Assembly (NCBI GenBank): GCA_963732905.1
Contig: CAVTBM010000008.1
Coordinates: 186,001 to 250,000, forward strand
Direction: 5' to 3'
DNA: 64,000 bases
Origin: DASQZK01 sp963732905
GTDB lineage: Bacteria > Bacteroidota > Bacteroidia > Bacteroidales > GCA-2748055
Below the pieces are notes generated by a model. That model had not been told where the DNA came from and did no database searches. It saw only the letters and a program-made list of their open reading frames with translations. This document shows, one piece after another, positions 31,846 to 41,676 of the stretch. How positions within the stretch are numbered: position 1 is the stretch's first letter; every line of letters starts with the position of its first letter. A program made the position numbers and the translations under genes.

Positions 31846-32754
31846 TTATTTCAGTCCGAGAATTGAGGTGATGATGGCTTGCCGCGTATAGACCCCATTC
31901 TGGGCCTGTGTAAAATAGTAGGCTTTCTCACTTTCATCCACATCGAGGTGAATCTCGTTTACCCTTGGCAGGGGATGAAGAACCTTCATTCCCGCTTTTG
32001 CATTTTCGATCATATTCCTGCGCAAAACATAAGCATTCTTTGTTTTCTCGTATTCAATGGGATCTGAAAACCGTTCCTTCTGGACACGCGTCATATAAAT
32101 AACATCAGCCTGATCGATGATATCAGTGAACTCCTTATTCTCATGATACTTTAAGCCCAGATTATCGAGGTAAATCTTGTATTCATTCGGCATCTTCAAT
32201 TCTTCGGGTGAGATGAAGAAGAAGGTGGTATTGAACTTCGACATGGCCATTAGGAGGGAATGCACCGTCCGGCCGTATTTGAGGTCACCGACAAGAAAAA
32301 TATTCAGGTTTTCCAGTGTTCCCTGCGTCTTCCTGATGGAGTACAAATCGAGAAGGGTCTGTGAAGGATGCTGGTTTGCTCCGTCACCGGCATTGATCAC
32401 GGGTACCTTGGATACCTCGCTGGCAAACCGGGCGCTGCCCTCGAGCGGGTGCCTCATCACAATTAAGTCGCAGTAGTTTGATACGGTTTTAATCGTATCA
32501 CGAAGTGTTTCACCTTTGGTGGCACTTGAAGTGTTTGAATCGGAAAACCCGATTATTCGTCCTGAAAGGCGGTTGACGGCGCTTTCAAAACTTAGCCTTG
32601 TGCGGGTTGAAGGTTCAAAGAACAGGGTGGCAACAACATATCTCTTCATAATATCCTGTACCGGCTGCTTCTCAAATTCTGCAGCAAGATCCAGAATGCG
32701 AAGATATTCGTCCCGGTTGTAATCATTAATGGAAACTAGACTTCTGTTTTTCAT
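31846..32754 (-). CDS. pyrB: Aspartate carbamoyltransferase catalytic subunit
   Basis: The 302-residue protein has the carbamoyl phosphate motif FFEPSTRTRLSFESA, MRHPLEGSAR, INAGDGANQHPSQTLLDLYS and VLHPLPRVNEI. It makes carbamoyl aspartate, the first committed step of pyrimidine synthesis. It is operonic with pyrI, giving the class of enzyme subject to feedback control. Confidence 0.96.
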   Translation of the reverse strand: MKNRSLVSINDYNRDEYLRILDLAAEFEKQPVQDIMKRYVVATLFFEPSTRTRLSFESAVNRLSGRIIGFSDSNTSSATKGETLRDTIKTVSNYCDLIVMRHPLEGSARFASEVSKVPVINAGDGANQHPSQTLLDLYSIRKTQGTLENLNIFLVGDLKYGRTVHSLLMAMSKFNTTFFFISPEELKMPNEYKIYLDNLGLKYHENKEFTDIIDQADVIYMTRVQKERFSDPIEYEKTKNAYVLRRNMIENAKAGMKVLHPLPRVNEIHLDVDESEKAYYFTQAQNGVYTRQAIITSILGLK

Positions 32755-32886
32755 GTTTGAACATTATTTTGAGTATAAAAGTACAAATCGGTGTTGTCAG
32801 ATGTGACAGGTGTTGATAGTTCGTTCATAACTTTTTACTTCGTTCCCTCGTTGAATGACTGCCATGCTTCCCGGCAGCGTTGAGTG

Positions 32887-33504
32887 TTATTCATCATTTA
32901 GATAGTTTATTCCGATATCAGGGAAGGGCTCAAATGCCGCCAGGAACCGCACCGTAAGGCTTTTTTTGACCCTTGCCGTAAGCGAACACGAAAGTGAAAA
33001 ATCTTGTTCCGATGGTTCAATATCCAGGTCTTTGAGAATTTTCATGACCGTATTCATCCCGGTATATTCAAAGGTTATACTATAAATCTGGTATACAAAT
33101 TTCTTCACGACGGCCGCATTGTCAAGGGCTTCGCCGGCAGCAGTTTTGTAAGCCTGGATCAGGCCTCCAACACCCAACAGAGTGCCTCCGAAATAGCGGA
33201 CCACCACAACGAGGACATTGGTCAGATCCCTGGACAGGATCTGTCCCAGGATGGGTTTCCCGGCAGAGTTGTTAGGCTCACCGTCATCATTGGCTCTGAA
33301 AAGTTCTTTATCCGGACCCAGACGCCAGGCATAACAATGATGCCTTGCATCATGGAACTTTTTTTTCAGCCCGTCCACCTTGTCCCTGATCTCATCCTCG
33401 GAAGTGACCGGGTAGGCAAAGGCAAGAAATTTACTGCCCTTTTCCCTGTAGAGCCCTTCTCCTGTGCGGTTTATAGTTAAGTAATGTTCAGCATTCATTT
33501 TCAA
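32887..33504 (-). CDS. YigZ/IMPACT family protein
   Basis: The 205-residue protein has the UPF0029 signature (GKPILGQILSRDLTNVLVVV, RYFGGTLLGVGGLIQAYKTAA) preceded by KFHDARHHCYAW, and a C-terminal DUF1949-like domain. The molecular role of the bacterial family is unclear; eukaryotic IMPACT acts on translation control. Its start overlaps the stop of the EamA transporter gene by four bases (33501-33504), so they share a transcript. Confidence 0.87.
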   Translation of the reverse strand: MKMNAEHYLTINRTGEGLYREKGSKFLAFAYPVTSEDEIRDKVDGLKKKFHDARHHCYAWRLGPDKELFRANDDGEPNNSAGKPILGQILSRDLTNVLVVVVRYFGGTLLGVGGLIQAYKTAAGEALDNAAVVKKFVYQIYSITFEYTGMNTVMKILKDLDIEPSEQDFSLSCSLTARVKKSLTVRFLAAFEPFPDIGINYLNDE

Positions 33505-34382
33505 GCTATTGAAAAAATAAGTATTGCCGCCAGCGACAGCACAATTCCAATGCGATTGACACGGTTCAGCGTTTCCCTGAAAAGGAACAGCCCTGTCAGG
33601 ACTGAAAGCACTACAATGCCTGTATTGTTCACCGCAAATACTACCGAACTGTCAATATTACTCCCGGTGGCACTTTTGAAATTCAGGGTTCTGATCAGGA
33701 AGAAAATGGATCCGAAATTGACCATGCCGAGTAAAAAGCCCCAAAAAAGAACCCTCCAACTGGCCAGCCTGTGCAGACCTTTTCTCCGGGTCAGGAGGAC
33801 GACCATCCCGGTAACAAACGAAATCATGAACAGAATAACCGTGAAAAAAGCAACTTCCTGGTCGCTGATGTACTTATATTGAGCATATTTCACCAGTGAA
33901 TCAACGATTCCCATGCCGATAAAAAGGAGGATTGGGAGGTAGATCACTGCCCTGTTGAGTTGCAGTCCTTTCTTTCTGTATACAATGAGAAAGACGGAAA
34001 CGAGGGCAAGGATAATGCCCGTGAATTTGAGCATATTCAACCTGTCGTTCGGATCATAGAAAATCGAAAACATAATAGGGGTCGCAACCGACATTTTACT
34101 GGCTACGGTCGTGATCGAGATGCCGGCTTTCTGGGAAGACCGGCCTACGACATAAAACATGACGATGAAAAGTATGCCAATCACAATGGCAAGAGGTAGC
34201 CAGTTGGTGCTGATGAGGCCTCCAAATGATGCGGGTTTTCGCATGAGGAAGAATCCGGGGACGATGGCAAACAGGTAGTTGTAAACGATGACGGGAAAGG
34301 AAGGGAGGTTTAAACGGTCAAGAATCTTGAAAATTGTGAATATGGCAGTTGACGACAGGATACTTAAAATCAGATATATCAT
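33501..34382 (-). CDS. EamA/DMT-superfamily transporter
   Basis: The 293-residue protein has about ten membrane segments arranged as two EamA repeats, with a basic loop between them (LLTRRKGLHR) and short hydrophilic ends. Substrates of this family range widely, and none can be inferred. It is transcribed with the YigZ gene, downstream of dnaA but behind the dnaA terminator. Confidence 0.82.
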   Translation of the reverse strand: MIYLILSILSSTAIFTIFKILDRLNLPSFPVIVYNYLFAIVPGFFLMRKPASFGGLISTNWLPLAIVIGILFIVMFYVVGRSSQKAGISITTVASKMSVATPIMFSIFYDPNDRLNMLKFTGIILALVSVFLIVYRKKGLQLNRAVIYLPILLFIGMGIVDSLVKYAQYKYISDQEVAFFTVILFMISFVTGMVVLLTRRKGLHRLASWRVLFWGFLLGMVNFGSIFFLIRTLNFKSATGSNIDSSVVFAVNNTGIVVLSVLTGLFLFRETLNRVNRIGIVLSLAAILIFSIA

Positions 34383-34399
34383 AAAATTCAGGTTAAAAA

Positions 34400-34424
34400 A
34401 AAACAGGTTACTGGAACCTGTTTT
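34400..34424 (-). terminator. Terminator of dnaA
   Basis: AAAACAGGTT (34400-34409) pairs perfectly with AACCTGTTTT (34415-34424) around a 5-base loop. On the minus strand it is followed by a run of T (34396-34403). The stem overlaps the dnaA stop codon. Confidence 0.8.
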
Positions 34425-35844
34425 AAATCTTCAACTTTTTCTCAATTTCATCTATTTGTATTTTAAAACGTTTGTCCGTTTCCAGGAGGTTATTTACAGT
34501 TTTACATGCATGAAGCACTGTGGCGTGATCTTTTCCTCCGATCTGAGTCCCGATACTTGCAAGCGAAGACTTCGTAAGGCTTTTTGAGAAAAACATAGCT
34601 ACCTGACGGGCCTGGACAATTTCTCTTTTCCGGGTTTTCGACTGAAGGGAATCAACCCCTATGTTAAAATAGTTACATACGATTTTCTGTATATAGTCGA
34701 TACTGATCTCCCGTTTGGTGTTTTTGATCAGTTTATCGATCATTTCGTGGGTCAGTTCGAGGGTAATCTCTTTCTTATTCAGAGTGGACTGGGCTAAAAG
34801 GGAGATCAGGGCTCCTTCCAGCTCCCTGATATTATCGGTGATATGAGTAGCTATGTACTCGATCACATCATCGGGCATTTCAATGCCGTCGTTATAGGTC
34901 TTCTTCTTCAGGATGGCAATCCTGGTCTCAAAATCAGGTGGCTGAAGATCTGCAGACAAGCCCCATTTAAACCTGGAGAGTAATCTCTGCTCCATGCCCT
35001 GCAGCTCAACCGGCGGTTTGTCGGAAGTGAGGACCAGTTGTTTACCGGACTGATGCAGGTGGTTGAAGATGTGGAAAAAGGTGTCCTGTGTCTTTTCCTT
35101 ACCGGCAAATTCATGAACATCGTCGATAATAAGCACATCGATCATCTGGTAAAAGTGCAGGAAATCATTCTTGTTATTGTTCCGGATGGAATCGACGAAC
35201 TGGGTCTGAAATTTATTGGCATTGACATATAATACCGTCTTCTCGGGATACTTTTCCTTTACCTCTATGCCGATCGCCTGGGCAAGATGTGTTTTCCCCA
35301 GCCCTGAATCTCCGTAAATCAGAAGAGGATTGAAAGCTGTTCCCCCGGGATTATTGGATACGGCATATCCGGCAGAGCGGGCAAGACGGTTGCATTCCCC
35401 TTCGACAAAATTGCTGAATGAATAGGAACTGTTAAGCCTTGGATCGATGTTCAGCTTCTTTATCCCCGGGATCACAAAGGGGTTCTTTATGGTCACTTCC
35501 TCCGGATCTATAGGGACGGAAACAGGATTGTTGGTCAGTTCTTTATTGTTTTTTGCAGGGAATTTAACGGTATAAGGCTTATGATTCGTAAAGGAATTGT
35601 TTTGCATGACCACGCTGTACTCAAGCTTGGCATCAGCGCCTAACTCCTTCCGGAGGACTTTCCTGAGAATGTCGATATATTGTTCTTCGAGGTATTCGTA
35701 GAAAAAGGGGCTGGGAACCTGAATGGTCAGTATGTTGTTTTCAAGTTTAAGAGGTACAATTGGCTCAAACCAGGTACGGTAGCTGATAGAAGGCACATTG
35801 TCTTTAATCACCTTGAGACAATTATTCCAAACTTGATCGTGCAT
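34423..35844 (-). CDS. dnaA: Chromosomal replication initiator DnaA
   Basis: The 473-residue protein has domain I (WNNCLKVIKDNVPSISYRTWF), an AAA+ domain with Walker A GDSGLGKTHLAQA and Walker B DVLIIDDVHEFAG, and domain IV with the DnaA signature GGKDHATVLHACKTV. It unwinds the origin. It is monocistronic with a terminator inside its stop codon region, and is preceded by 375 bases of AT-rich non-coding DNA. Confidence 0.97.
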   Translation of the reverse strand: MHDQVWNNCLKVIKDNVPSISYRTWFEPIVPLKLENNILTIQVPSPFFYEYLEEQYIDILRKVLRKELGADAKLEYSVVMQNNSFTNHKPYTVKFPAKNNKELTNNPVSVPIDPEEVTIKNPFVIPGIKKLNIDPRLNSSYSFSNFVEGECNRLARSAGYAVSNNPGGTAFNPLLIYGDSGLGKTHLAQAIGIEVKEKYPEKTVLYVNANKFQTQFVDSIRNNNKNDFLHFYQMIDVLIIDDVHEFAGKEKTQDTFFHIFNHLHQSGKQLVLTSDKPPVELQGMEQRLLSRFKWGLSADLQPPDFETRIAILKKKTYNDGIEMPDDVIEYIATHITDNIRELEGALISLLAQSTLNKKEITLELTHEMIDKLIKNTKREISIDYIQKIVCNYFNIGVDSLQSKTRKREIVQARQVAMFFSKSLTKSSLASIGTQIGGKDHATVLHACKTVNNLLETDKRFKIQIDEIEKKLKI

Positions 35845-36219
35845 TATTCGGTGAATTTAACTTGGTTATGAATATTTTAGGGTTGCTGAGTTTGTAAAGC
35901 CAAGATTGTGAAAAAAAAGCTAAAAAAAAAATTGAAAAGGACTTGATTATTCATTTTATATTTTATCAGATTTATATTCAGCCATTTAAAAGAGAAAGAA
36001 AAATGAAAAAAAATTAAACACCTAAAAATCAATATTTTACAATATTTTAATCTTAAAAAATTGTTTATGAATTGTTTAGAAAATATTTATTAATGTATTG
36101 ATTAAAACTTTTTTTCAGAAACGGTTCTTCGCCGTCAATGAATATTCTGTTTTAGTCAAAAAAAAATAAGCCGATATGAGTATGTTATTCCTGAAACAGA
36201 AGTGAAGCTGAAAAAAATC
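35845..36219. other. AT-rich non-coding region upstream of dnaA
   Basis: No coding frame is visible. The stretch is dominated by A and T runs, including ATATTTTACAATATTTTAAT and several poly-A tracts, far more AT-rich than its neighbours. It must hold the dnaA promoter and could be part of an origin, but no good match to the DnaA box TTATCCACA was found on either strand. Confidence 0.5.
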
Positions 36220-37173
36220 TTACTTTTCTTTAGGAGTCTTTTCTTTTTTTTCGAAAACCGAAAAATGTACATACCTTTTAGGATGTTCACGAAGGTCATT
36301 AAGCAAAAGGTCGAGGCTCTCAGTGGACGATTTCAGGGAATTGTAGAGGCTGTCGTTTGTGGCCAGCATACCCAGGGTTCCTTCTCCGTTATTCATCCTG
36401 CTCAGGAGCAGTGTGGATTGGGTAAAGGTTTTATCGATATTGGACAGGGTTTGTTTTACATTGGCCTTGCCGAGTGAATCGCTGATAGCAGCAAGGTTTG
36501 TAAAGACGCTGTCGAGTTTTCCCCGGTTGTCGGCAAGCATGGTACTGAATTTTTTAAGTTCGCCAAGTGTCTGGCTCAGGTCACCGTCCGGTCCGAGTTG
36601 CGTCTTTAAGGAAGATGAAACGCTGTTCAGGTTATCAAGAGATGATTGCAAATCGTGTTTTCTCTGACTATCCAGAATGTCATTCAGTGAACTGAGAAGA
36701 GAATCGGCAGTGGCTATGACATTGTTAGCTTTGTTTGTCAGGGGTTCGAGCTTATTTTGCAGATCACCGATCATGTCGGGTGCAATACTTGAGGGCAGGG
36801 TGTCTCCGTATTGATAGTAAGTCTCTGATGAAGAGGGGATGATCCTGATGGCTTTGCTTCCGACAATGGAAGAACTGTACAATTCGGCAACCGATCCTTT
36901 GGGGATTTCAAAATCATTTCTGACGGCGAAGGAAACAATGATTTCCTTCAGGTCGCCCTTTTCAAAATGAATGTCATTGATCAGCCCGATTTTATAGCCG
37001 TTAATATAAATGGCAGCCGTTTTTTCAAGGCCTGTAACATCAGTGAACACCGTATAAAAAACATCGCTGCTTTGAAGGATGTTTTTACCCTTCAGGTAGT
37101 TGATGCCCCAAATGACAAGGGCGATGGTAACAATAACTATGATTCCAATCCTGGCTTCGCTTTTATACTTCAT
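36220..37173 (-). CDS. MlaD/MCE-family protein
   Basis: The 317-residue protein has an N-terminal membrane anchor (IGIIVIVTIALVIWGINYL), an MCE domain (VFTDVTGLEKTAAIYINGYK, SIVGSKAIRIIPS) and a long helical tail with many leucines (NNVIATADSLLSSLNDIL). MCE proteins form hexameric rings that carry phospholipids between membranes. No ABC permease (mlaE/mlaF) lies nearby; instead it follows an amidase gene by four bases, suggesting a shared envelope-related transcript. Confidence 0.88.
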   Translation of the reverse strand: MKYKSEARIGIIVIVTIALVIWGINYLKGKNILQSSDVFYTVFTDVTGLEKTAAIYINGYKIGLINDIHFEKGDLKEIIVSFAVRNDFEIPKGSVAELYSSSIVGSKAIRIIPSSSETYYQYGDTLPSSIAPDMIGDLQNKLEPLTNKANNVIATADSLLSSLNDILDSQRKHDLQSSLDNLNSVSSSLKTQLGPDGDLSQTLGELKKFSTMLADNRGKLDSVFTNLAAISDSLGKANVKQTLSNIDKTFTQSTLLLSRMNNGEGTLGMLATNDSLYNSLKSSTESLDLLLNDLREHPKRYVHFSVFEKKEKTPKEK

Positions 37174-37177
37174 ATTA

Positions 37178-38362
37178 TTATTGATTTATGTCCTGAAGGG
37201 CTTCGTTCAGACTTATAATTTCCCCGTTTCTTACCGCAACCACAAATGCGTCAGGGAAGGTTTTCTTCACTTCACTGCAGTAATTAATGATATCGGAGTA
37301 TAACCGGGATTTTCCCACGGCATATTTAATCCATTTGCCAGACTGAAAAGCTTCCACATCAGGAAAATCTTTAAAGTATGGATCATGTTCATCCAGCTTA
37401 TTACGTGATGATAAAACCTGTACCTTGAAGTAAAGTTCATTTGCATCAGGAACCGAACCGGTGATTTGCAGGCTGCCGGCAGCTGTGTCAGCCTGATCTG
37501 CCTTAGAAGTATCCCTGATAACCGCTTCAAAATGGCTGTTGCTTTCAATCTTTTGTTTGTAAGTCTTAAATGCTCTGAAGATTGCAGAAGCAATGTAATC
37601 CTGTCCCTGGTCTGAGCCAAGAAAGGATTCCTCCTTTGACGAGGTTAAAAAGCCGGTTTCAATCAGAACACTGGGCATGGTCGTTTTCCAGAGTACAAGG
37701 AAGCCGGCCATCTTGACCCCGCGGTCGATCCTCATGACTCGTTCTTTAAACTGGTTTTGAACAAAACCGGCAAATTCAAGGCTCTGGTTAAGATAGGTTT
37801 TTTGCAGGAGACTGAATACGATATAGGAATCGGCAGAATTGGGGTCAAAACCTTCATATCGTGTGGTGTAGTCATCCTCAAGTGTGATGACGGCATTTTC
37901 TTTCTTGGCTACCTCCAGGTTGGAACTGTTTTTATATTCTCCCATGACAAAGGTTTCAGTGCCGGAGGCGGGAGATCCGGGAAGAGAGTTCGCATGAATG
38001 CTTATAAACAGGTCGGCTTTATTTTTATTGGCAATATCGGCTCTTTCATGTAGCGGGATGAAGACATCCGTGCTCCGGGTGTAAATAACCTTTACATCGG
38101 AGAAATTATCCTCTATATATTTTCCCAGTCTGAGGCCTATAGCCAGTACGACATCCTTTTCCCTAAGATGTTTTCCGAGGGCACCCGGATCCTTACCTCC
38201 ATGCCCGGGATCGATAACTACCACCTTTACCCGGTCCCTGGCCCCCGGATCACCATCTGCCATGGCCGTGGCTCCCGTGAAAAAAAAGGCCAGCACCCAT
38301 ACAAGAATATGAATGGGAATACGTTTATTTTGTTGACAAATCGTATTTGCCAATAGTATCAT
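37178..38362 (-). CDS. N-acetylmuramoyl-L-alanine amidase (Amidase_3), SPOR-like C-terminus
   Basis: A signal sequence (IHILVWVLAFFFTGATAMA) precedes an Amidase_3 domain with VVIDPGHGGKDPGALG, SIHANSLPGSPASGTETF and a PSVLIETGFLTSS motif, which together supply the zinc ligands and the catalytic Glu. The C-terminal 120 residues include YFKVQVLSSRNKL and look like a SPOR-type peptidoglycan-binding domain. It would cleave the sugar-peptide bond during cell separation. Family and active residues are clear; the SPOR assignment is tentative. Confidence 0.9.
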   Translation of the reverse strand: MILLANTICQQNKRIPIHILVWVLAFFFTGATAMADGDPGARDRVKVVVIDPGHGGKDPGALGKHLREKDVVLAIGLRLGKYIEDNFSDVKVIYTRSTDVFIPLHERADIANKNKADLFISIHANSLPGSPASGTETFVMGEYKNSSNLEVAKKENAVITLEDDYTTRYEGFDPNSADSYIVFSLLQKTYLNQSLEFAGFVQNQFKERVMRIDRGVKMAGFLVLWKTTMPSVLIETGFLTSSKEESFLGSDQGQDYIASAIFRAFKTYKQKIESNSHFEAVIRDTSKADQADTAAGSLQITGSVPDANELYFKVQVLSSRNKLDEHDPYFKDFPDVEAFQSGKWIKYAVGKSRLYSDIINYCSEVKKTFPDAFVVAVRNGEIISLNEALQDINQ

Positions 38363-38416
38363 TCTTGCGTATTTTGATTAGTTTTGGGGACTTTCGACAA
38401 TTAAACTTAACAGCTA

Positions 38417-38424
38417 CAAAAATA
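38417..38424 (-). promoter_or_regulatory. Predicted promoter of the amidase-MCE operon
   Basis: The minus strand reads TATTTTTG here, an exact match to TAnnTTTG, 55 bases before the amidase start, in the spacer shared with lptD. Confidence 0.4.
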
Positions 38425-38434
38425 GTATAATAAG

Positions 38435-41074
38435 TTGCATATTAATTTACATACAGTCCTTATAATATCAACAATTTTCCTTATTTCCGGTAAAGTAGCA
38501 TTCAGTCAGGATACTACCGCCTTTGCCATAGACACCACAAAGCTCGATTCCACAGTACTTACGCCGGCACAGATCCTGGCCGGTGATACAATAAAAGAAA
38601 AGAAATCATCCGGAGACATTGATGCTGAAGTTCACTACAGTGCAAAAGACTCGGTGGTGATGAGCATTGACGGTAAGAAGATTTTCCTGTATAAAGGAGC
38701 GGAAGTCAGTTATGTGGATATCAAACTGGATGCAGACTATATTGAATTTGACATGACCACCAATGAGGTCTATGCGGTGGGCTTACCCGATTCGTCTGGA
38801 ACCATTCTCGGGAGTCCCGTCTTCCAGGACGGCCAGCAAAAGATCGATGCACACCAGCTCAGGTACAATTTTAATACGAAAAAGGGGTACATCGAAGGGG
38901 TACGCACAGAGCAGGAGGGGGGATATCTCCATGCCGAAAAGACCAAGAGGGACCAGTTTGGAGATATCAATATCAAAAACGGGAAATATACTACGTGCGA
39001 CAAGGAACACCCCGACTTTTATATCGCCCTCACTAAAGCTAAATCCATCCCGGGAGATAAAATCATATCTGGTCCTGCATACCTTGTCATTGCTGATGTA
39101 CCCCTGCCTATCGGATTACCGTTTGGATTTTTTCCCAACAAGCGTGAGAGTACTTCCGGTATTCTGATCCCCTCTTACGGGGAAGAATTAATAAAAGGAT
39201 ACTACCTTCAGGATGGAGGCTATTACTGGGCTATAAACGATTTTGTCGACCTGAGGCTTACCGGGACTATTTATACCAACGGTACCTGGGGAATCAGAGC
39301 CGGTTCGGCGTACCGCTACCGTTACCATTTCAACGGTAATGTGGATCTCAGGTACTTTAAAAATATAACTGGTGAAAAAGACCTTCCTGGATATGGAAAA
39401 TCTACGGATTACTCTATAAACTGGACTCACAGTCAGGATACGAAAGCCAATCCCAACCGGACGTTCAGGGCGAGCGTCAACCTTTCCACCCAGCGCTTCG
39501 ATCAGAACCACAGCTATACCCTTGAAAGGGCACTGACCAATCAGAAGCAATCCAGTATTTCTTACCAGAAGCGTTGGCCTAACAGCCCTTTTAACCTTAC
39601 AGCCAGCGCGAATCACTCGCAGAACAGCAATACCGGTAACGTGAGTCTTAACCTGCCAAATATGTCCCTTACTATGGGGACGATCAATCCCTTCAATTTC
39701 AACTCAAAAAGCATTAAAAAAAAATGGTACCAGCAGATCCAGCTCAGGTATACCGGGACACTTAATAACAGAATCAGCACCGTGGATACCCTGCTGTTTA
39801 CAAATCATGTCTGGGATCATATGAACAACGGATTCAAACAGGATATTCCCCTGATCTTTAACTTTAAACCTAAAAAACTCAGGGTGCTTACTATTACTCC
39901 AAACCTGAGTTATACAGGTATGGCGTATACTAACTACGTAAATATACGGAGGGAATTGGTGACCGGGAATGATACCTCTTATTATAAAATGGACACCATC
40001 ACCATAAACAAACTTACCTATGCCCAGGCTTTCTATCCTTCACTGGGCATAGCCCTGGCACCCAAAATTTACGGGATGTACCAGTTCAAAAATCCGAACA
40101 GTAAGATCATTGCCATCAGACACGTGATGTCCCCGACCATAAGTTTCAACTATGTGCCTGATCTGGGAGGTGTCCTGCCGAATTATTACCGCGAAGTGCA
40201 AGACAAAAACGGAAAAGTCCAAACCTACTCCATTTACCAGAACGGTATCTATGGAACTCCGACACAGAGAGGCAGAGTCAGAACCATGAGCTTTGCTCTG
40301 AGAAACAATGTTGAAGCCAAGATGAGGGTAGAGACCGATTCTACAACGGAAACGAAGAAGGTCAGTATTCTCGATAATTTCAATTTCACGACCAACATGA
40401 ATTTCGATGATTCAATAAAATTCCAGCCGGTATCCATTACCGGGAATACAAAGCTTCTGAAAGGCAAGTTGAATTTGAACTTCAGGGGCAACTTCGATCC
40501 GTATGCCAGTGATTCTCTGGGGAAAAGAATAAACCGCCTCGAATACAACAAAACCGGTAGAATCGGACGGCTTACCAGTATGGGCTTTTCTATGAGTATG
40601 AGATTACAGGGAGGATCTCAAAGCCAGGAAACTCAGGGCGAAACAGGGGGAGAGGAAGTGATGCCGGCATCACTGAACCCGGGAAACGACAACAATCAGC
40701 CGGATACTTTTGAGGAAGATTACTACGGGCAATATGTGGATTTTAAAATTCCCTGGAGCCTCACTATGAATTATGATTTTAATTATACAAAGAATATCGG
40801 ACCTTCTAATATCATACAGACGGTCAGGCTTAATGGTGATTTAAGCCTGACCCAAAAATGGAAAATAGGTTTTTCGACCGGATATGACCTGAAAAGTTTA
40901 CAAGTGACGACCTCGAATATGAGTATTTTCAGGGATCTTCATTGCTGGGAAATGCGACTTACGGCCATACCGTTTGGAAAGTACAAGAGTTTTAATTTCC
41001 AGATCAACGTTAAATCTTCGATGTTGCACGATCTGAAATACGAAAAACGCATCCCCTGGCAGGATAATTTCTGA
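38435..41074 (+). CDS. lptD: LPS-assembly outer membrane protein LptD
   Basis: The 879-residue protein starts with a signal peptide (VLIISTIFLISGKVAFSQ) at a TTG codon (38435). An OstA-like beta-jelly roll follows (AEVHYSAKDSVVMSIDGKK, GAEVSYVDIKLDADYIEFD, KKGYIEGVRTEQEGGYLHA), with a GKYTTCDKEHPDFYI segment and a large barrel of alternating aromatic strands. It inserts LPS into the outer membrane. Bacteroidota LptD is typically long like this. The only start choices are TTG or a later internal codon; TTG keeps the signal peptide. Confidence 0.9.
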   Translation: MHINLHTVLIISTIFLISGKVAFSQDTTAFAIDTTKLDSTVLTPAQILAGDTIKEKKSSGDIDAEVHYSAKDSVVMSIDGKKIFLYKGAEVSYVDIKLDADYIEFDMTTNEVYAVGLPDSSGTILGSPVFQDGQQKIDAHQLRYNFNTKKGYIEGVRTEQEGGYLHAEKTKRDQFGDINIKNGKYTTCDKEHPDFYIALTKAKSIPGDKIISGPAYLVIADVPLPIGLPFGFFPNKRESTSGILIPSYGEELIKGYYLQDGGYYWAINDFVDLRLTGTIYTNGTWGIRAGSAYRYRYHFNGNVDLRYFKNITGEKDLPGYGKSTDYSINWTHSQDTKANPNRTFRASVNLSTQRFDQNHSYTLERALTNQKQSSISYQKRWPNSPFNLTASANHSQNSNTGNVSLNLPNMSLTMGTINPFNFNSKSIKKKWYQQIQLRYTGTLNNRISTVDTLLFTNHVWDHMNNGFKQDIPLIFNFKPKKLRVLTITPNLSYTGMAYTNYVNIRRELVTGNDTSYYKMDTITINKLTYAQAFYPSLGIALAPKIYGMYQFKNPNSKIIAIRHVMSPTISFNYVPDLGGVLPNYYREVQDKNGKVQTYSIYQNGIYGTPTQRGRVRTMSFALRNNVEAKMRVETDSTTETKKVSILDNFNFTTNMNFDDSIKFQPVSITGNTKLLKGKLNLNFRGNFDPYASDSLGKRINRLEYNKTGRIGRLTSMGFSMSMRLQGGSQSQETQGETGGEEVMPASLNPGNDNNQPDTFEEDYYGQYVDFKIPWSLTMNYDFNYTKNIGPSNIIQTVRLNGDLSLTQKWKIGFSTGYDLKSLQVTTSNMSIFRDLHCWEMRLTAIPFGKYKSFNFQINVKSSMLHDLKYEKRIPWQDNF

Positions 41075-41140
41075 TAACTATTATGCCCGGGTCTTTTAGC
41101 CGGGGTAAGAACTTTTTTTACCAGTATAATCAACAGAATT

Positions 41141-41518
41141 ATGAAAAGCATTATCAACACACCAAAAGCCCCGAACGCTATTGGTCCGTATTCTCAGGCT
41201 GTGGAAATCAACGGCGTGTTATACGTCTCCGGTCAGATCGCTATCATCCCGGGTACGGGAAAAATTGCTGATGGCGGAATCCGTGAACAAACCGAACGGG
41301 TATTTAAAAACATCGGTGCAATCCTTGAAGCCGCAGGCTATGATTACAGTCATGTAGTCAAATCCACGGTACTTCTCAAAGATATCGCTGATTTTAAAGA
41401 GATGAACGAGGTCTACGGCCGGTATTACCCTTCCGACCCTCCTGCAAGGGCAGCCTTCGCCGTAAAGGATCTGCCCCTTGGCGCGCTGGTGGAGATCGAA
41501 ACCATTGCCGTCAAATAG
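41141..41518 (+). CDS. ridA: RidA-family enamine/imine deaminase
   Basis: The 125-residue protein has the Rid signature: TPKAPNAIGPYSQAVEINGV, VSGQIAIIPGTGKI, GAILEAAGYDYSHVVKSTVL and a final PARAAFAVKDLPLGALVEIE with the conserved Arg and Glu. It removes reactive 2-aminoacrylate and related imines. It lies 66 bases after lptD, probably in the same transcript. Confidence 0.95.
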   Translation: MKSIINTPKAPNAIGPYSQAVEINGVLYVSGQIAIIPGTGKIADGGIREQTERVFKNIGAILEAAGYDYSHVVKSTVLLKDIADFKEMNEVYGRYYPSDPPARAAFAVKDLPLGALVEIETIAVK

Positions 41519-41567
41519 AAACCGGCAATAAAGGACCTTCTTAAAAGAATTCAGGCTTACAAATTAT

Positions 41568-41606
41568 AACCGCCCTTCATCGGCCTGAGGCGTAAGAAGG
41601 GCGGTT
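41568..41606. terminator. Hairpin between convergent ridA and rplI
   Basis: AACCGCCCTTC (41568-41578) pairs perfectly with GAAGGGCGGTT (41596-41606) around a 17-base loop. Both sides have only short A/T-rich tails, so it probably works as a bidirectional terminator of moderate strength. Confidence 0.55.
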
Positions 41607-41676
41607 ACGATTTTAAAGTAAATTATGAAGGACAGTCTCTTTCTGAAGGGTGCTGTCTTACTGTTTTTTCAGAGTC

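Noticed and set aside
32755..32886. Attenuator or riboswitch before pyrB or after the YigZ gene
   Set aside because: Only a weak CTGCC/GGCAG hairpin without a T run is present, and nothing resembles a known pyrimidine-sensing leader.
35845..36219. A defined oriC with DnaA boxes
   Set aside because: No good TTATCCACA-like match was found on either strand, so only the AT-rich character is reported.
39716..39724. A run of nine A in lptD as a possible slippage site
   Set aside because: It lies in the barrel region, away from any domain boundary, and a truncated LptD would have no clear use.
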